Shown here piece after piece: positions 46,795 through 55,961 of a stretch of DNA of 64,000 nt. Origin of the DNA: Limisphaerales bacterium (GTDB lineage: Bacteria > Verrucomicrobiota > Verrucomicrobiia > Limisphaerales > AAA164-E04); the NCBI GenBank assembly GCA_024761205.1, contig JAMASS010000007.1, positions 62,001 to 126,000 of the forward strand, in the 5' to 3' direction. Position 1 is the first letter of the stretch. Each line of letters begins with the position of its first letter. Position numbers and translations under genes: made by a program. Below the pieces are notes generated by a model. It was given only the letters and a program-made list of their open reading frames with translations, did not search any database and had not been told where the DNA came from.

Positions 46795-47313
46795 ATGGAA
46801 GAAACTGAAGCTTCGAGTAGCCTGACTGGCGAACACCTCTGGTGCGTCGCCCATACTCGGCCCCGTTGCGAAAAGAAACTGGTCCAATATGCTCAGCGGG
46901 AAGGATTCCACACCACGCTCCCTTGCATCGACTCCGTCCACAAATATCGCGGCAAGTTGGTGACATTCCAAAAACCACTCTTTCCCAATTACGTTTTTCT
47001 CCAGCTCCTCAAGCATCAGCGACAAAAAATCTGTCAAAGCAACTACGTTGCCAACTTGCTCGATGTGCCCGATCAAGGGGAGTTTCAAGACCAGCTCAAA
47101 GATATCCTGGCTGCCGTTGAAGCGGAGGTTGACATTCGCCTTGCGCCTCAAATCACCATCGGCACCAAAGTGATCATCAAAGGCGGTCCCCTCAGTGGAC
47201 TGGAAGGCTGGGTTGAGAAGCGTGAAGGCATATGCACGGTGCTGCTCCGCTTAGACTTCATTGGCCAAGCCGCAGCCGTCAAAGTCAACGCCAACGATCT
47301 CGAATTGATCTAG
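46795..47313 (+). CDS. NusG-family antiterminator paralogue (NusG/RfaH/UpxY type)
   Basis: The 172-residue product has the NGN domain (LWCVAHTRPRCEKKLVQYAQ, KPLFPNYVFLQLL) and a C-terminal KOW domain (IGTKVIIKGGPLSGLEGWV). This is the layout of specialised NusG paralogues such as RfaH or UpxY, which bind RNA polymerase and help transcribe long operons. Housekeeping nusG normally sits beside secE and rpl genes, which are absent here. It heads a plus-strand run with the Nudix (11 bp away) and tadA genes, divergent from the Xer gene. Its target operon is not in the window. Confidence 0.85.
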   Translation: MEETEASSSLTGEHLWCVAHTRPRCEKKLVQYAQREGFHTTLPCIDSVHKYRGKLVTFQKPLFPNYVFLQLLKHQRQKICQSNYVANLLDVPDQGEFQDQLKDILAAVEAEVDIRLAPQITIGTKVIIKGGPLSGLEGWVEKREGICTVLLRLDFIGQAAAVKVNANDLELI

Positions 47314-47324
47314 TCAAATAAATC

Positions 47325-48340
<1,016 letters not shown>

Positions 48341-48381
48341 GCACTCAGACCCGACTGACCTCCTCACAGCCAGCGCCCCTC

Positions 48382-48699
48382 CTAGCTAACTGACAACAGC
48401 GACGCCTTCGCCTCGTCGTCAAGCTTGACGACACCCTGAGCTTGCGGATCCAAATGGGGCACACCATCAATGAGAAACTGATAACGGTGGTGTCCGCTGT
48501 GCACCGGGAAACTAGACTGCCAAGAACCGTCCGGGTGGCGCTTCATCTGATTAGCAGTCGGATTCCATCCGTTAAAATCGCCAATGACCGAAACACTCTG
48601 CGCCTCCGGTGCAGCACACATAAAGCTGACTGGGACAACGGTGTTTTTCGCCGAGTACCGCTGCCCCTGCCCTACGCCATTTCTCTGTCCTATCTGCAT
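48382..48699 (-). CDS. Small glycogen-binding (CBM48/AMPK-beta type) domain protein
   Basis: The 105-residue protein consists of a short basic lead and one carbohydrate-binding fold: VPVSFMCAAPEAQSVSVIGD, FNGWNPTANQMKRHPDGSW and GHHRYQFLIDGVPHLDPQAQ. The DFNGW...W...Y-F-DG pattern is that of CBM48 or AMPK1-CBM modules that bind glycogen or starch. No catalytic domain is attached. Such free modules in PVC genomes may target glycogen or act as adaptors. It ends 42 bp from the tadA stop, tail to tail. Confidence 0.82.
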   Translation of the reverse strand: MQIGQRNGVGQGQRYSAKNTVVPVSFMCAAPEAQSVSVIGDFNGWNPTANQMKRHPDGSWQSSFPVHSGHHRYQFLIDGVPHLDPQAQGVVKLDDEAKASLLSVS

Positions 48700-48890
48700 T
48701 TTGAATGATCCTAAAAACTCTCTTCACACATTCACCCCGTTCCACCGACAAACGTGTACGTTCGCGACAGATGCCATCAATTGGAAGCGGCCAAATTACA
48801 GGCTGAGCCTCTCCATTCAAGAATGTTTTCAGCAAATCTCAGACCAAAAAACTCAACCTCATCACAACTATAAAAACTCGTTACAATAAA
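48700..48890. other. Intergenic stretch
   Basis: No gene was seen between the CBM48 gene and the terminator hairpin. Confidence 0.4.
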
Positions 48891-48920
48891 CGCCCGCCCC
48901 GGAACATCCGAAGGCGGGCG
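48891..48920 (-). terminator. GC hairpin downstream of the 48,947 gene
   Basis: CGCCCGCC (48,891-48,898) pairs perfectly with GGCGGGCG (48,913-48,920) across a 14-nt loop. On the minus strand it follows the stop of the 48,947-50,167 gene by 27 nt and is followed by TTTATTG, so it fits an intrinsic terminator for that strand. Confidence 0.65.
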
Positions 48921-48946
48921 TGGGAAGCGTTCAAATGGGCAAAGAG

Positions 48947-50167
48947 TCACTCGGTCGGTTTCGCCCCTTGCCCGCCGTCGTGCTGAGCTTGAGCCTCCGC
49001 CTCCGCCATGCCGAGCTTCCGCATCTCCTCAATCTCCGTCGGCGTGGGGATGGTGAGATAACCCTCCTCATCCATGGTCAAAGGAAACTTCTCTCCCGCC
49101 GATGTCCGCAGATGCAAATCCATGCCCTCATACGGCTTGATCGGGTCGCCGTCCTTATCCACCAGGCGGTTGCCTTCAACAACGTCCACCGGAGGAAACA
49201 ACTCAGGCGCAACAGCCTTCAGGGAAGGATCGCCCTGCGCGTAACTGATGTTGAATTGCCGCGTTTGCTTATCCCAATACTCCCTCGCCTCCTCATACCA
49301 GCCGACATAGGGCACCAACATCTCCTCTTCCCCGCTCATCAAAGGATCAACGAAAGTAGCCTCATACGTTCCTAAACCCATGCTTGCTCCTTCAATCTCG
49401 AATAATGACACATCGCGGGGCAACTCTTCCATGCCCCGCATTTCCTTGACGAGCCGGCCGATGAGACCGATGGCCTCGGCTTCCCCGGCGTCGGTTTCAA
49501 AGCGCGGCCGCAACCACTCCCAACTCCCCAGATAGCCTTGCAGACTTTCATAGTCTTCTTCCGCCTCGTCGCCCCAGGTCTTGTAGCTGATGAGGTTCTT
49601 GCGCACTTTCTCGCCGTTGCCCCACGTGAAGTGCTCGTCCGGCTCATGCTCAAACGCGGAGTGATAGTATTTGCGAAAGGCCCAGAAAGCGCTGGCAATC
49701 TGCGCCGGATTATGCCCCCTGTCGTGCTCCTTCAAAATGCGGTAGAACTGTTCGAACTGCGGACTGAACCGCAACTCGCTCTGAAAAAATGCCTTGAGAT
49801 CCGTATGATTTTCCCACGCGAAAAAGTCCTCGCTGGGTCGTTTTACGCCGCTGGTGGGAAGCTTGTCCGGGGTGAACTTCAGGGCCGGATCATGCGTGGG
49901 CTGCCACGGAAAGTTGGCCTTCCAGTTCGCCAGCCGCGCCGCCTCCGCCTTGGCCGCCTTCTCTCGCGCAAGAGCGGGACTCATCAGCCGATCATAGGCC
50001 GACGACGTCTCGCGCTTGAGAGCCTCCGCTTTGTGTTTGGGATGCACGCCGGGATTCAGGAAAAACTTGGCCCGCACCTGAGTGCCGGGGTTGCGGGCAA
50101 ACGCCCACCACACCACGGCGGCGGCGACCAGCAATCCGAACCCGATCCACCAATGTTTCTTTTTCAT
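48947..50167 (-). CDS. Unrecognised membrane-anchored protein, second gene of a two-gene cassette
   Basis: From ATG 50,167 (AAAGGA about 8 nt ahead) the protein has 406 residues. It starts MKKKHWWIGFGLLVAAAVVWWAFA, one N-terminal anchor, followed by a large soluble part rich in charged and aromatic residues (for example YRILKEHDRGHNPAQIASAF, GYLGSWEWLRPRFETDAGEA) and a helical acidic tail (EIEEMRKLGMAEAEAQAQH). I do not recognise a family. It starts 27 bp after the stop of the upstream gene at 50,194, which also has one N-terminal helix, so the pair probably acts together at the inner membrane or in the periplasm. A good terminator closes the transcript. Confidence 0.7.
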   Translation of the reverse strand: MKKKHWWIGFGLLVAAAVVWWAFARNPGTQVRAKFFLNPGVHPKHKAEALKRETSSAYDRLMSPALAREKAAKAEAARLANWKANFPWQPTHDPALKFTPDKLPTSGVKRPSEDFFAWENHTDLKAFFQSELRFSPQFEQFYRILKEHDRGHNPAQIASAFWAFRKYYHSAFEHEPDEHFTWGNGEKVRKNLISYKTWGDEAEEDYESLQGYLGSWEWLRPRFETDAGEAEAIGLIGRLVKEMRGMEELPRDVSLFEIEGASMGLGTYEATFVDPLMSGEEEMLVPYVGWYEEAREYWDKQTRQFNISYAQGDPSLKAVAPELFPPVDVVEGNRLVDKDGDPIKPYEGMDLHLRTSAGEKFPLTMDEEGYLTIPTPTEIEEMRKLGMAEAEAQAQHDGGQGAKPTE

Positions 50168-50193
50168 CGCAATTTCCTTTGTTCCGGGCACTA

Positions 50194-51249
50194 TTAGTTG
50201 GGCTGTCTGCTGTAGTCGACCACCCAGTAGACATTCTTTTGCAGTTTTCTATCGTGGCGTGTGACGTCGCCGGTGAGATTGCCCTGATCGTCGAGAGGCT
50301 GGGTTTCCAATACGGCGCGGATATGTTCGACATTCTTGTGCCACCAGATGTCCATCCCTCCCTTGACATGGACGCTGCGGATTTTGTGATTGGGCGGGCA
50401 AATGTCAATGCCGCTTTTGGAGGCGTCTTCATAGCCCGGAAAAGTGATGGTGAATTTAGGTTTTTTAAGATCATTTTTTACCCACGTGCCTCCTTTCCAA
50501 GAGCCGTTGCCGTTGGGCCGGTTGACCCAGGTCAGTTTTTGTGTTTGAAAATGCAGTCTGGCCTTGTAGGTCAGGTCCAGCTTTCTGGCCGCGCCAACGA
50601 GTTCGCCGTCCAATACGGTTCCGAACCAGGCCGGATTCCAGACATCGGACTCCACCTTCACGGGTGGGTATTCGTATTGGTAGGAGCCTCCAGAAGTAAG
50701 CCAGTATCCGCCCTTGCTCCATGCACGATCCCAAAACTCATACCAGGCATGATTAGGCACAGCGGAGTCGGGATTTGCGTAAACGTCGTCCCACTGCTTT
50801 TTAGACATCCAGTGGGGAGCGTTTATTGTAAGCGTCCACTTCCCTCTGCGATAGTCTTCAAGTTCCTCGTCCCATACGATAGCAATGTATTCCGCATCCA
50901 TTACTGCGTAGTTTCCCCCCATCTTCCCCAACTGCAAATCACGACGTGTTTCCCAAGTGATCCCACGATAGGCGCCACTAGCTCTTCGGGTTGGGTTGTC
51001 ATACACGCTGGGCCGGGCTCGGAGTCCGGCTTCGGTGTCATTGGGTTTGTTGATTTCGTTGAGGAGTTGCCCAAAGGTGACCATGGTTCCCGCGCCGCTG
51101 ATAATGCGCCAAGCCCATTGCCCGGTGCGCGCCCAACCGACGGTGGCGCCAATAGCGGGTATTGCGGCGCTTGCTATCAAACAGGCGACCAGAAATAGGA
51201 TGAAGCCCGCAAAGAGGGCTTTGTTTCTTGTGATAATATTTGTGTTCAT
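50194..51249 (-). CDS. Unrecognised exported or membrane-anchored protein, first gene of a two-gene cassette
   Basis: The 351-residue protein has an N-terminal hydrophobic segment ALFAGFILFLVACLIASAAI, which could be a signal peptide or anchor. A beta-rich, Trp-rich body follows (YRGITWETRRDLQLGKMGGN, HAWYEFWDRAWSKGGYWLTS, TYKARLHFQTQKLTWVNRPN) and ends KNVYWVVDYSRQPN. No catalytic motif or family is recognised. The opposite strand also has a long open frame here, but its product lacks protein-like patterning. The gene leads the cassette with the one at 48,947. Confidence 0.7.
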   Translation of the reverse strand: MNTNIITRNKALFAGFILFLVACLIASAAIPAIGATVGWARTGQWAWRIISGAGTMVTFGQLLNEINKPNDTEAGLRARPSVYDNPTRRASGAYRGITWETRRDLQLGKMGGNYAVMDAEYIAIVWDEELEDYRRGKWTLTINAPHWMSKKQWDDVYANPDSAVPNHAWYEFWDRAWSKGGYWLTSGGSYQYEYPPVKVESDVWNPAWFGTVLDGELVGAARKLDLTYKARLHFQTQKLTWVNRPNGNGSWKGGTWVKNDLKKPKFTITFPGYEDASKSGIDICPPNHKIRSVHVKGGMDIWWHKNVEHIRAVLETQPLDDQGNLTGDVTRHDRKLQKNVYWVVDYSRQPN

Positions 51250-51543
51250 AATCTCTAACTTCTAACTCTGACTGTTTTCTCTTCCGATGGTCGAGTTCCC
51301 GGTCACACGACCGCAAACGCACCGAGCCGTTGCCATCAAAATCAGCGAGAAACTGAAGAATCTTCACTTATTTTGCCCCCCAATAGCACCGGGGGGTTGG
51401 AATCCTCGCCGCTGCTTGTGGGCTGTTACATTGAGTGAGTAACCCGACAAGCGAGCCTCTTTAATTTTAAGGATGAAAGAGAACATAGGCGGAACCCGTC
51501 GACGATTACAACAGGTTTTTCACTCTTTTCACAGCGTCTGATT
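51250..51543. other. Intergenic stretch
   Basis: About 290 bp with no gene. It separates the two-gene cassette from a decayed gene on the same strand and would hold the cassette promoter; no clear consensus was chosen. Confidence 0.35.
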
Positions 51544-52090
51544 TCAAGACTTTTCCGAGGCTTTCTTGTCCGCCTCGGCTTGTTCTTTGGCTTCCTCTTC
51601 CTGAAGGATTTGGTCGCGCTGTTTTTCCAGGTTTCTTCTTCGGGAGAAAGGTAACGGCCCGCGCCGGTGAGGATGAAGGGGACGATGAATTGCGGGCCTT
51701 TGACGCCGTCGATTCGCCGGGTAATGTGCAGGAAGAGTTGATAGCCCGGCATGAGGACGCCGAGCGTGGAGTGGTCAAAAATAGCCATTCACCGGTGTTG
51801 TGTCGGTGTTGTTGCCTTTCAGTGGGTGGCGGAGGATTCGTGGGAGCTTTCGAGAACGAGCATTTCCGGCGAGGTGATGAGGGATTCGGCGGCGGCGCTG
51901 AGGGCGGCTTCGGTGGTGGAAGTGTCGCTGACGGTGACTTGCAAGCCTTCGGTGAAGCTGACTGAGCAGGGCGGGCGGCGAGGTGAGGAGCGGTTCGCCG
52001 ACTTTGCCCTGGGCGGCGTTGACGGAGACGAAGGCCATGTGGCCGGTCATGGTGTATTCCTGACCGAGCGGGCCCGAGGCGTTTCTGGGT
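51544..52090 (-). pseudogene. Unidentified decayed gene between the cassette and the DUF1080 gene
   Basis: Minus-strand frames read in order LGQEYTMTGHMAFVSVNAAQ, EGLQVTVSDTSTTEAALSAA, AESLITSPEMLVLESSHESS, FLHITRRIDGVKGPQFIVPF and, after a further shift, LEKQRDQILQEEEAKEQAEA ending KASEKS with TGA at 51,544-51,546. The pieces form one sensible protein of roughly 180 residues with a coiled-coil tail, broken by about three frame changes. No family is recognised. It lies upstream of the unrecognised cassette on the same strand and may once have been its third member. Confidence 0.5.
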
Positions 52091-52155
52091 CTGGCCGAAC
52101 TTTTTCCAGGCTAGTTTCTGGCCTATTTGTTGCGGTGCGGTGGGGCCCGTCCGCT

Positions 52156-52911
52156 TCAATGTCGGTCTTGGGTCGTTTTGATCCAAAGATCCCGGTACTG
52201 CACCACCATTCCGGGGTTATGCAGTTGTAGCTGAATCATCCCCCGATGCAGTCGCTTCTCAGGCGGCAAATGCTCCACAAATTCCGCCGATGGTTTTCCA
52301 TTGATCGAGAACTTGAAATGGTTGCCTTTCACGACCACATGGACATCGTTCCACCCCCCTTTGTTGATGTCCGCCAACGTCACGGATCCCTCGATCGGCG
52401 TCACGGTCGGTTCATCATTTTCGTCGATCACAAGGCTTTCTCCGCGAAAACAGGCATGCTCTCTCCGTCCGGGTGTATGAAAGTCCCACGCGCCGAGCAC
52501 CTGTTTACCGATCCCGACATGCCCAATGTCAACATGGTAGCCTTGAAAGTCACGTTTCTCGGTCGGATCCGGCCGAGCACGAATATTGACCCCGCTATTC
52601 CCCGCACCAGGGAACCGATAAGTAAATTTCATCTCAAAATCCGCGATGCCATGCCGGTCGTAAACCAAGTAGCCAATTCCCTTGTCGCCATCACCCACAA
52701 TCATTCCATCCTTGGCTACCCACGCATCCGCCGTGCCGCCATCGCGCAACATCGGTGTCCATCCTTTTAAGGTCTTTCCATCAAACATGGAAACGAACCC
52801 CTCGCCATCAGAGTTCTGGCCATTTTCACGATCCGCATCCGACCGCGAGTGATGACACCAAACACAACCCACGTTAAACGAAATAAGTACAGCTAAGAGA
52901 CTATTCTTCAT
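52156..52911 (-). CDS. Secreted DUF1080 (3-keto-disaccharide hydrolase-like) protein
   Basis: From ATG 52,911, with GGAG 7 nt ahead, the protein has 251 residues. It has a signal peptide (NSLLAVLISFNVGC) and the DUF1080 jelly-roll: GFVSMFDGKTLKGW, DFEMKFTYRFPGAGNSGVNI, RGYHVDIGH-type text and a WNDVHVVVKGNHFKFSINGK end. The domain is hugely expanded in planctomycetes and verrucomicrobia, and some members hydrolyse 3-keto-glycosides. A CVWCHH string follows the signal peptide and resembles a haem c site, but is more likely by chance at the cleavage region. The same domain occurs in the giant protein at 20,426. Confidence 0.88.
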   Translation of the reverse strand: MKNSLLAVLISFNVGCVWCHHSRSDADRENGQNSDGEGFVSMFDGKTLKGWTPMLRDGGTADAWVAKDGMIVGDGDKGIGYLVYDRHGIADFEMKFTYRFPGAGNSGVNIRARPDPTEKRDFQGYHVDIGHVGIGKQVLGAWDFHTPGRREHACFRGESLVIDENDEPTVTPIEGSVTLADINKGGWNDVHVVVKGNHFKFSINGKPSAEFVEHLPPEKRLHRGMIQLQLHNPGMVVQYRDLWIKTTQDRH

Positions 52912-53378
52912 GACAAAGCTCCAAGTATAAAATGGACGAGGGCAACCTAGTAAAACGCCCGACTCTCTCAAACACCAAAAACCGAAGGCGCCCCTCTCCC
53001 TGTCTCACCAGCGGTGCGATTGTGGAAGAGTGCAAGAACTTTGCGACACTCCGCCTATCCCATCAACGGATCATGAGACGAATGCTCAATACTCGATTCA
53101 ACATGACCTATCGACTCTCTTCTCCATTCGTCATTCCTCCACGCTCTGATTCAATCAACCTTTGGCCGGGAAGCCGTCAAGTCCTGCATGCAAGCCGCCG
53201 GCGTCGGCCCGGAGGCGTCCCCAAAAGTGAATCTTCCTCAGCAGTAGACCGACTCCAAGTGAAAAGATCGGCACCGGGTTTCCCTCAACTCTGGCTGGAT
53301 GAATTGTTGACTTACTTGCACACCGCCTGCTAACGATCCGTAACGAGTAATTATCAAAAAACCTAACCAACCAGAGAG
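52912..53378. other. Intergenic stretch between divergent genes
   Basis: About 470 bp between the DUF1080 gene and the Rieske gene, which point away from each other, so promoters for both should lie here. A TTGACT string near 53,312 could be a -35 box for the Rieske gene. No coding content is convincing. Confidence 0.4.
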
Positions 53379-54140
53379 ATGACCGACAACACAACCCTCC
53401 CAACCCGCAGGCACTTCGTCAAGATGTTGGCTCTTGGAAGCGCATCGTCCATCTTAGGCGGCACACTTACCCGACAGCTACTTCTGGCAGACATCGGCGT
53501 CGACCTCACAAGCACCGTGGGTTCACTTCGCGTCCGCCTCAGCGACTTTCCAGCTCTGGCCCAAGTCAATGGTTCCGTCCGCCTCGGCGTCAACCCCCTC
53601 CGCTCCAACCACCAACCCGACGGCACCTTTCATCCCATTCTCATTAATCGGCTCCCTAACCATGAGATCATCGCCCTGAGTGCCGAATGCACACACGCCT
53701 CGTGCGCCGTTCGAACCTACGATGCCAGCGCCAATGCTCACATCTGCCCCTGCCATAGGTCGCGTTTTCGCATCGACGGACGACGCATCAGTGGTCCCGC
53801 CCCCTTTAGCTTGGGCGCCTACGAAACATCCTTCGACGGCAACGACACACTGGAAATCAAAATTCCCCAATTGGGATTTACCGTCAACGGCTGCCTCCAA
53901 TCCGCAAATGACGGCCCGCTCTTGAAATTGGAATTCCTAGCCCGACGCTCCATCACTTATCAAGTCGTCCAAAAGACCGAAATCGACGCCGAGTGGACCC
54001 CAATTCCCTTTGCCACCCGGCCCGAAGAACCACCGGACCGTCTTGAATTCCAAGGGAACGATGCTTTCTCCGAATTATACATCCGGCAAACCGATGCAAT
54101 CGGATTTTATGCAGTACAGGCGATGATCGAGGAACTCTGA
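53379..54140 (+). CDS. Rieske [2Fe-2S] protein with Tat signal
   Basis: The 253-residue protein has a twin-arginine leader (PTRRHFVKMLALGSASSILG). The Rieske cluster site has CTHASC as the first Cys-x-His box and CPCHRSRF as the second Cys-x-x-His box, in a domain at about residues 85-165. A beta-rich C-terminal part of about 85 residues follows that is not usual for bc1 subunits. It would be folded in the cytoplasm and exported or anchored on the periplasmic side. No cytochrome b or other complex III gene is next to it, so its partner is unknown. Confidence 0.85.
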   Translation: MTDNTTLPTRRHFVKMLALGSASSILGGTLTRQLLLADIGVDLTSTVGSLRVRLSDFPALAQVNGSVRLGVNPLRSNHQPDGTFHPILINRLPNHEIIALSAECTHASCAVRTYDASANAHICPCHRSRFRIDGRRISGPAPFSLGAYETSFDGNDTLEIKIPQLGFTVNGCLQSANDGPLLKLEFLARRSITYQVVQKTEIDAEWTPIPFATRPEEPPDRLEFQGNDAFSELYIRQTDAIGFYAVQAMIEEL

Positions 54141-54200
54141 ACCACCCAAACGCTCTCAACTTGCTGTGATCAAATTATGCTGAGCCCGTACTGCGAAGAG

Positions 54201-54341
54201 GTGGAGCGAGAGACTCTCGAGCCGCCAGCCCGCAAAGCGGACCGGATTGCATTACCTGATAAGCGAATACATCCGCTTATTCCATGGCTCCAATCTAGAC
54301 TAGACGAAAACGGCTCGACAAAACTCCGCCCCATCTCAACT
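54201..54341. repeat. REP-like repeat doublet, copies 4 and 5 in inverted orientation
   Basis: GTGGAGCGAGAGACTCTCGA with GCCGCC (plus strand, 54,201-54,232) faces its relative GATGGGGCGGAGTTTTGTCG with AGCCG on the minus strand (54,303-54,335). They are the same unit as at 7,700, 29,621 and 45,598, arranged head to head. The pair lies between the convergent ends of the Rieske and Nudix genes. An arrangement of this kind is typical of REP/BIME-like elements. Confidence 0.55.
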
Positions 54342-54343
54342 CT

Positions 54344-54922
54344 CTACGAACGAGTATTCCCCGCACGGTCGAGATCAAAGTAATAAAGCGCCACAATCAC
54401 AAGAGCATGGGAGACCCTGCCTTCGGCAACTGCTGCCCGCACCCTGCCCAACGGAACTAACTCGGTCACGATGTCCTCGCCCGGGTCCAACGCACGGGGA
54501 TGCTTCGATTCGCAGCCCTCAATCAGCACCGTTCGACAAGTATTACTCATGATCGCCGGATTGGGATAGACATCGCCGATCAATCGAGCGGTCTGCCCCT
54601 CATAACCGGTCTCCTCTCGAAGCTCCCGAATCGCCGCATCCACTGGTGAGACGTCCTCTGGCTCCATCACTCCTCCTGGAATCTCGAGTTCCACGGACCC
54701 GGACCCGTGCCGATATTGTTTGATCATCACCAAATGGTCATCGGGAGTCACAGCGATGACATTAACCCAATCCGAACACTCGATCACATAAAAGCCATGA
54801 TCGCTTCCGGTCCGGGGCGAGGTCTTAATATCCGTACGAATGGAAAAAATCGGATAGCAACCCACTGATCGCGTAGTTTTGATCGGCCAAGGAGCCAACT
54901 CGTCATCAGCAGTATGACTCAT
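54344..54922 (-). CDS. ADP-ribose pyrophosphatase-type Nudix hydrolase
   Basis: The 192-residue protein has a Nudix box GGVMEPEDVSPVDAAIRELR followed by EETGYEG, with the catalytic REx2EE. DHLVMIKQYRHGSGSVELEIP lies before it, and the whole layout is typical of the NudF/ADPRase branch that splits ADP-ribose and related sugar nucleotides. Length is normal. It starts 13 bp after the stop of the small gene at 54,936 on the same strand and is probably cotranscribed with it. Confidence 0.85.
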   Translation of the reverse strand: MSHTADDELAPWPIKTTRSVGCYPIFSIRTDIKTSPRTGSDHGFYVIECSDWVNVIAVTPDDHLVMIKQYRHGSGSVELEIPGGVMEPEDVSPVDAAIRELREETGYEGQTARLIGDVYPNPAIMSNTCRTVLIEGCESKHPRALDPGEDIVTELVPLGRVRAAVAEGRVSHALVIVALYYFDLDRAGNTRS

Positions 54923-54935
54923 GAGCTCACTACGG

Positions 54936-55184
54936 TTAAGATTCGTTCGAAAATCCCCGAGCCTTCGCTGCCCATCCCTGGCGCATCAACCCAAGGAGGT
55001 GCTGCATGGCTTCAGTTTCGCTGCGTCCTGTGGTCTCCGCCAATTGACCCGCGCGACGAATTAGCTGGCCAGCCATTTCGTCGGCCTTTTCGGCCGAACA
55101 CCCCATCTGGACCAGCACCGTGGTCAGTTGATCAACAGGAACTCTCTGCGCCTGACTATCCCGCTCATCCGCCATAACCTGCAT
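54936..55184 (-). CDS. Small cytoplasmic protein of unknown function
   Basis: The 82-residue product begins MQVMADERDSQAQRVP. It is helical and charged (TTVLVQMGCSAEKADEMAGQ, GQLAETTGRSETEAMQHLLG), with no membrane segment. The ATG at 55,184 has an excellent ribosome site (AGGAGG about 8 nt ahead), which supports it being a real gene. It lies between the cyclophilin and Nudix genes, all on the minus strand and closely spaced. No family is recognised. Confidence 0.7.
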   Translation of the reverse strand: MQVMADERDSQAQRVPVDQLTTVLVQMGCSAEKADEMAGQLIRRAGQLAETTGRSETEAMQHLLGLMRQGWAAKARGFSNES

Positions 55185-55247
55185 CCGTAGCTCCTCCTTT
55201 TAGGCATCCGACAGACAGCGGAGGCAACTTGGGCTCAGTAGACAGCA

Positions 55248-55763
55248 CTAGGCTACTGCCGTCTCAATGATATCGATACTCGAGACACCCACACGCTCCA
55301 GCGGTTTGCTATTTTCGCCGCCCGCACTCGGCCCAGTCGGGGTGTCGCCAAGTATTCCCAACACATCATCACCAGCAATCAGTTCGCCAAAGGCGGTATA
55401 TTGTCCGTTCAAAAAACTCGCGTCTGCCAAGCAGATGAAAAACTGGCTCCCCGCCGAATCGGGATGATTCGAGCGCGCCATGGAAATCACGCCACGCACA
55501 TGAGGCCGATCATTGAACTCCGCCTTGATCGTGTGCCCGGGTCCGCCAGTGCCCACGTTGGGATCATCGGTCTTACTCAGCGGATCGCCTCCTTGAATCA
55601 TGAAGCCCTTCACGATTCGGTGAAAAGCCGTCCCATTATAGAACTTTTGCTTCGCCAAGGTTTTAAAATTCTTCACCGTTTTCGGAGCCACCTCGGGCCA
55701 GAATCGAATGGACATATCTCCGCACACCGTCTTAATTACTGCAATCTTTTCGGGGTCACCCAT
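55248..55763 (-). CDS. Cyclophilin-type peptidyl-prolyl isomerase
   Basis: The 171-residue protein has no signal peptide and carries the cyclophilin core: FYNGTAFHRIVKGFMIQGGD (catalytic Arg and Phe), MARSNHPDSAGSQFFICLAD and FGELIAGDDVLG. It catalyses proline isomerisation in folding. Length fits the small bacterial cytoplasmic type (PpiB-like). It is first in the run cyclophilin, small protein, Nudix on the minus strand. Confidence 0.9.
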   Translation of the reverse strand: MGDPEKIAVIKTVCGDMSIRFWPEVAPKTVKNFKTLAKQKFYNGTAFHRIVKGFMIQGGDPLSKTDDPNVGTGGPGHTIKAEFNDRPHVRGVISMARSNHPDSAGSQFFICLADASFLNGQYTAFGELIAGDDVLGILGDTPTGPSAGGENSKPLERVGVSSIDIIETAVA

Positions 55764-55961
55764 CCCGTGAACCTACGGAAAGCTCACAGCCCGTCAAGCA
55801 CCGCCTAGAAAAACCCCTGTCCCCGAAACTTGGAACTTGAAACTTTCATCCCCAACCACCCTGACCGCCTTAACTTCCACCCGCTTGGTGGGGAGGCTTC
55901 GCTCACCCGTGGCAATGGCCTTGACCGCAACGTTTCCAATCTTCTTGAGCACCTCCACTCC

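Noticed and set aside
50179-51198. 339-residue plus-strand frame opposite the cassette gene at 50,194
   Set aside because: The minus-strand product has a signal-like start and patterned beta strands; the plus-strand product looks like a codon-bias shadow.
52840-52875. CVWCHH in the DUF1080 protein as a haem c site
   Set aside because: It sits directly at the end of the signal peptide with no cytochrome domain around it; chance is more likely.
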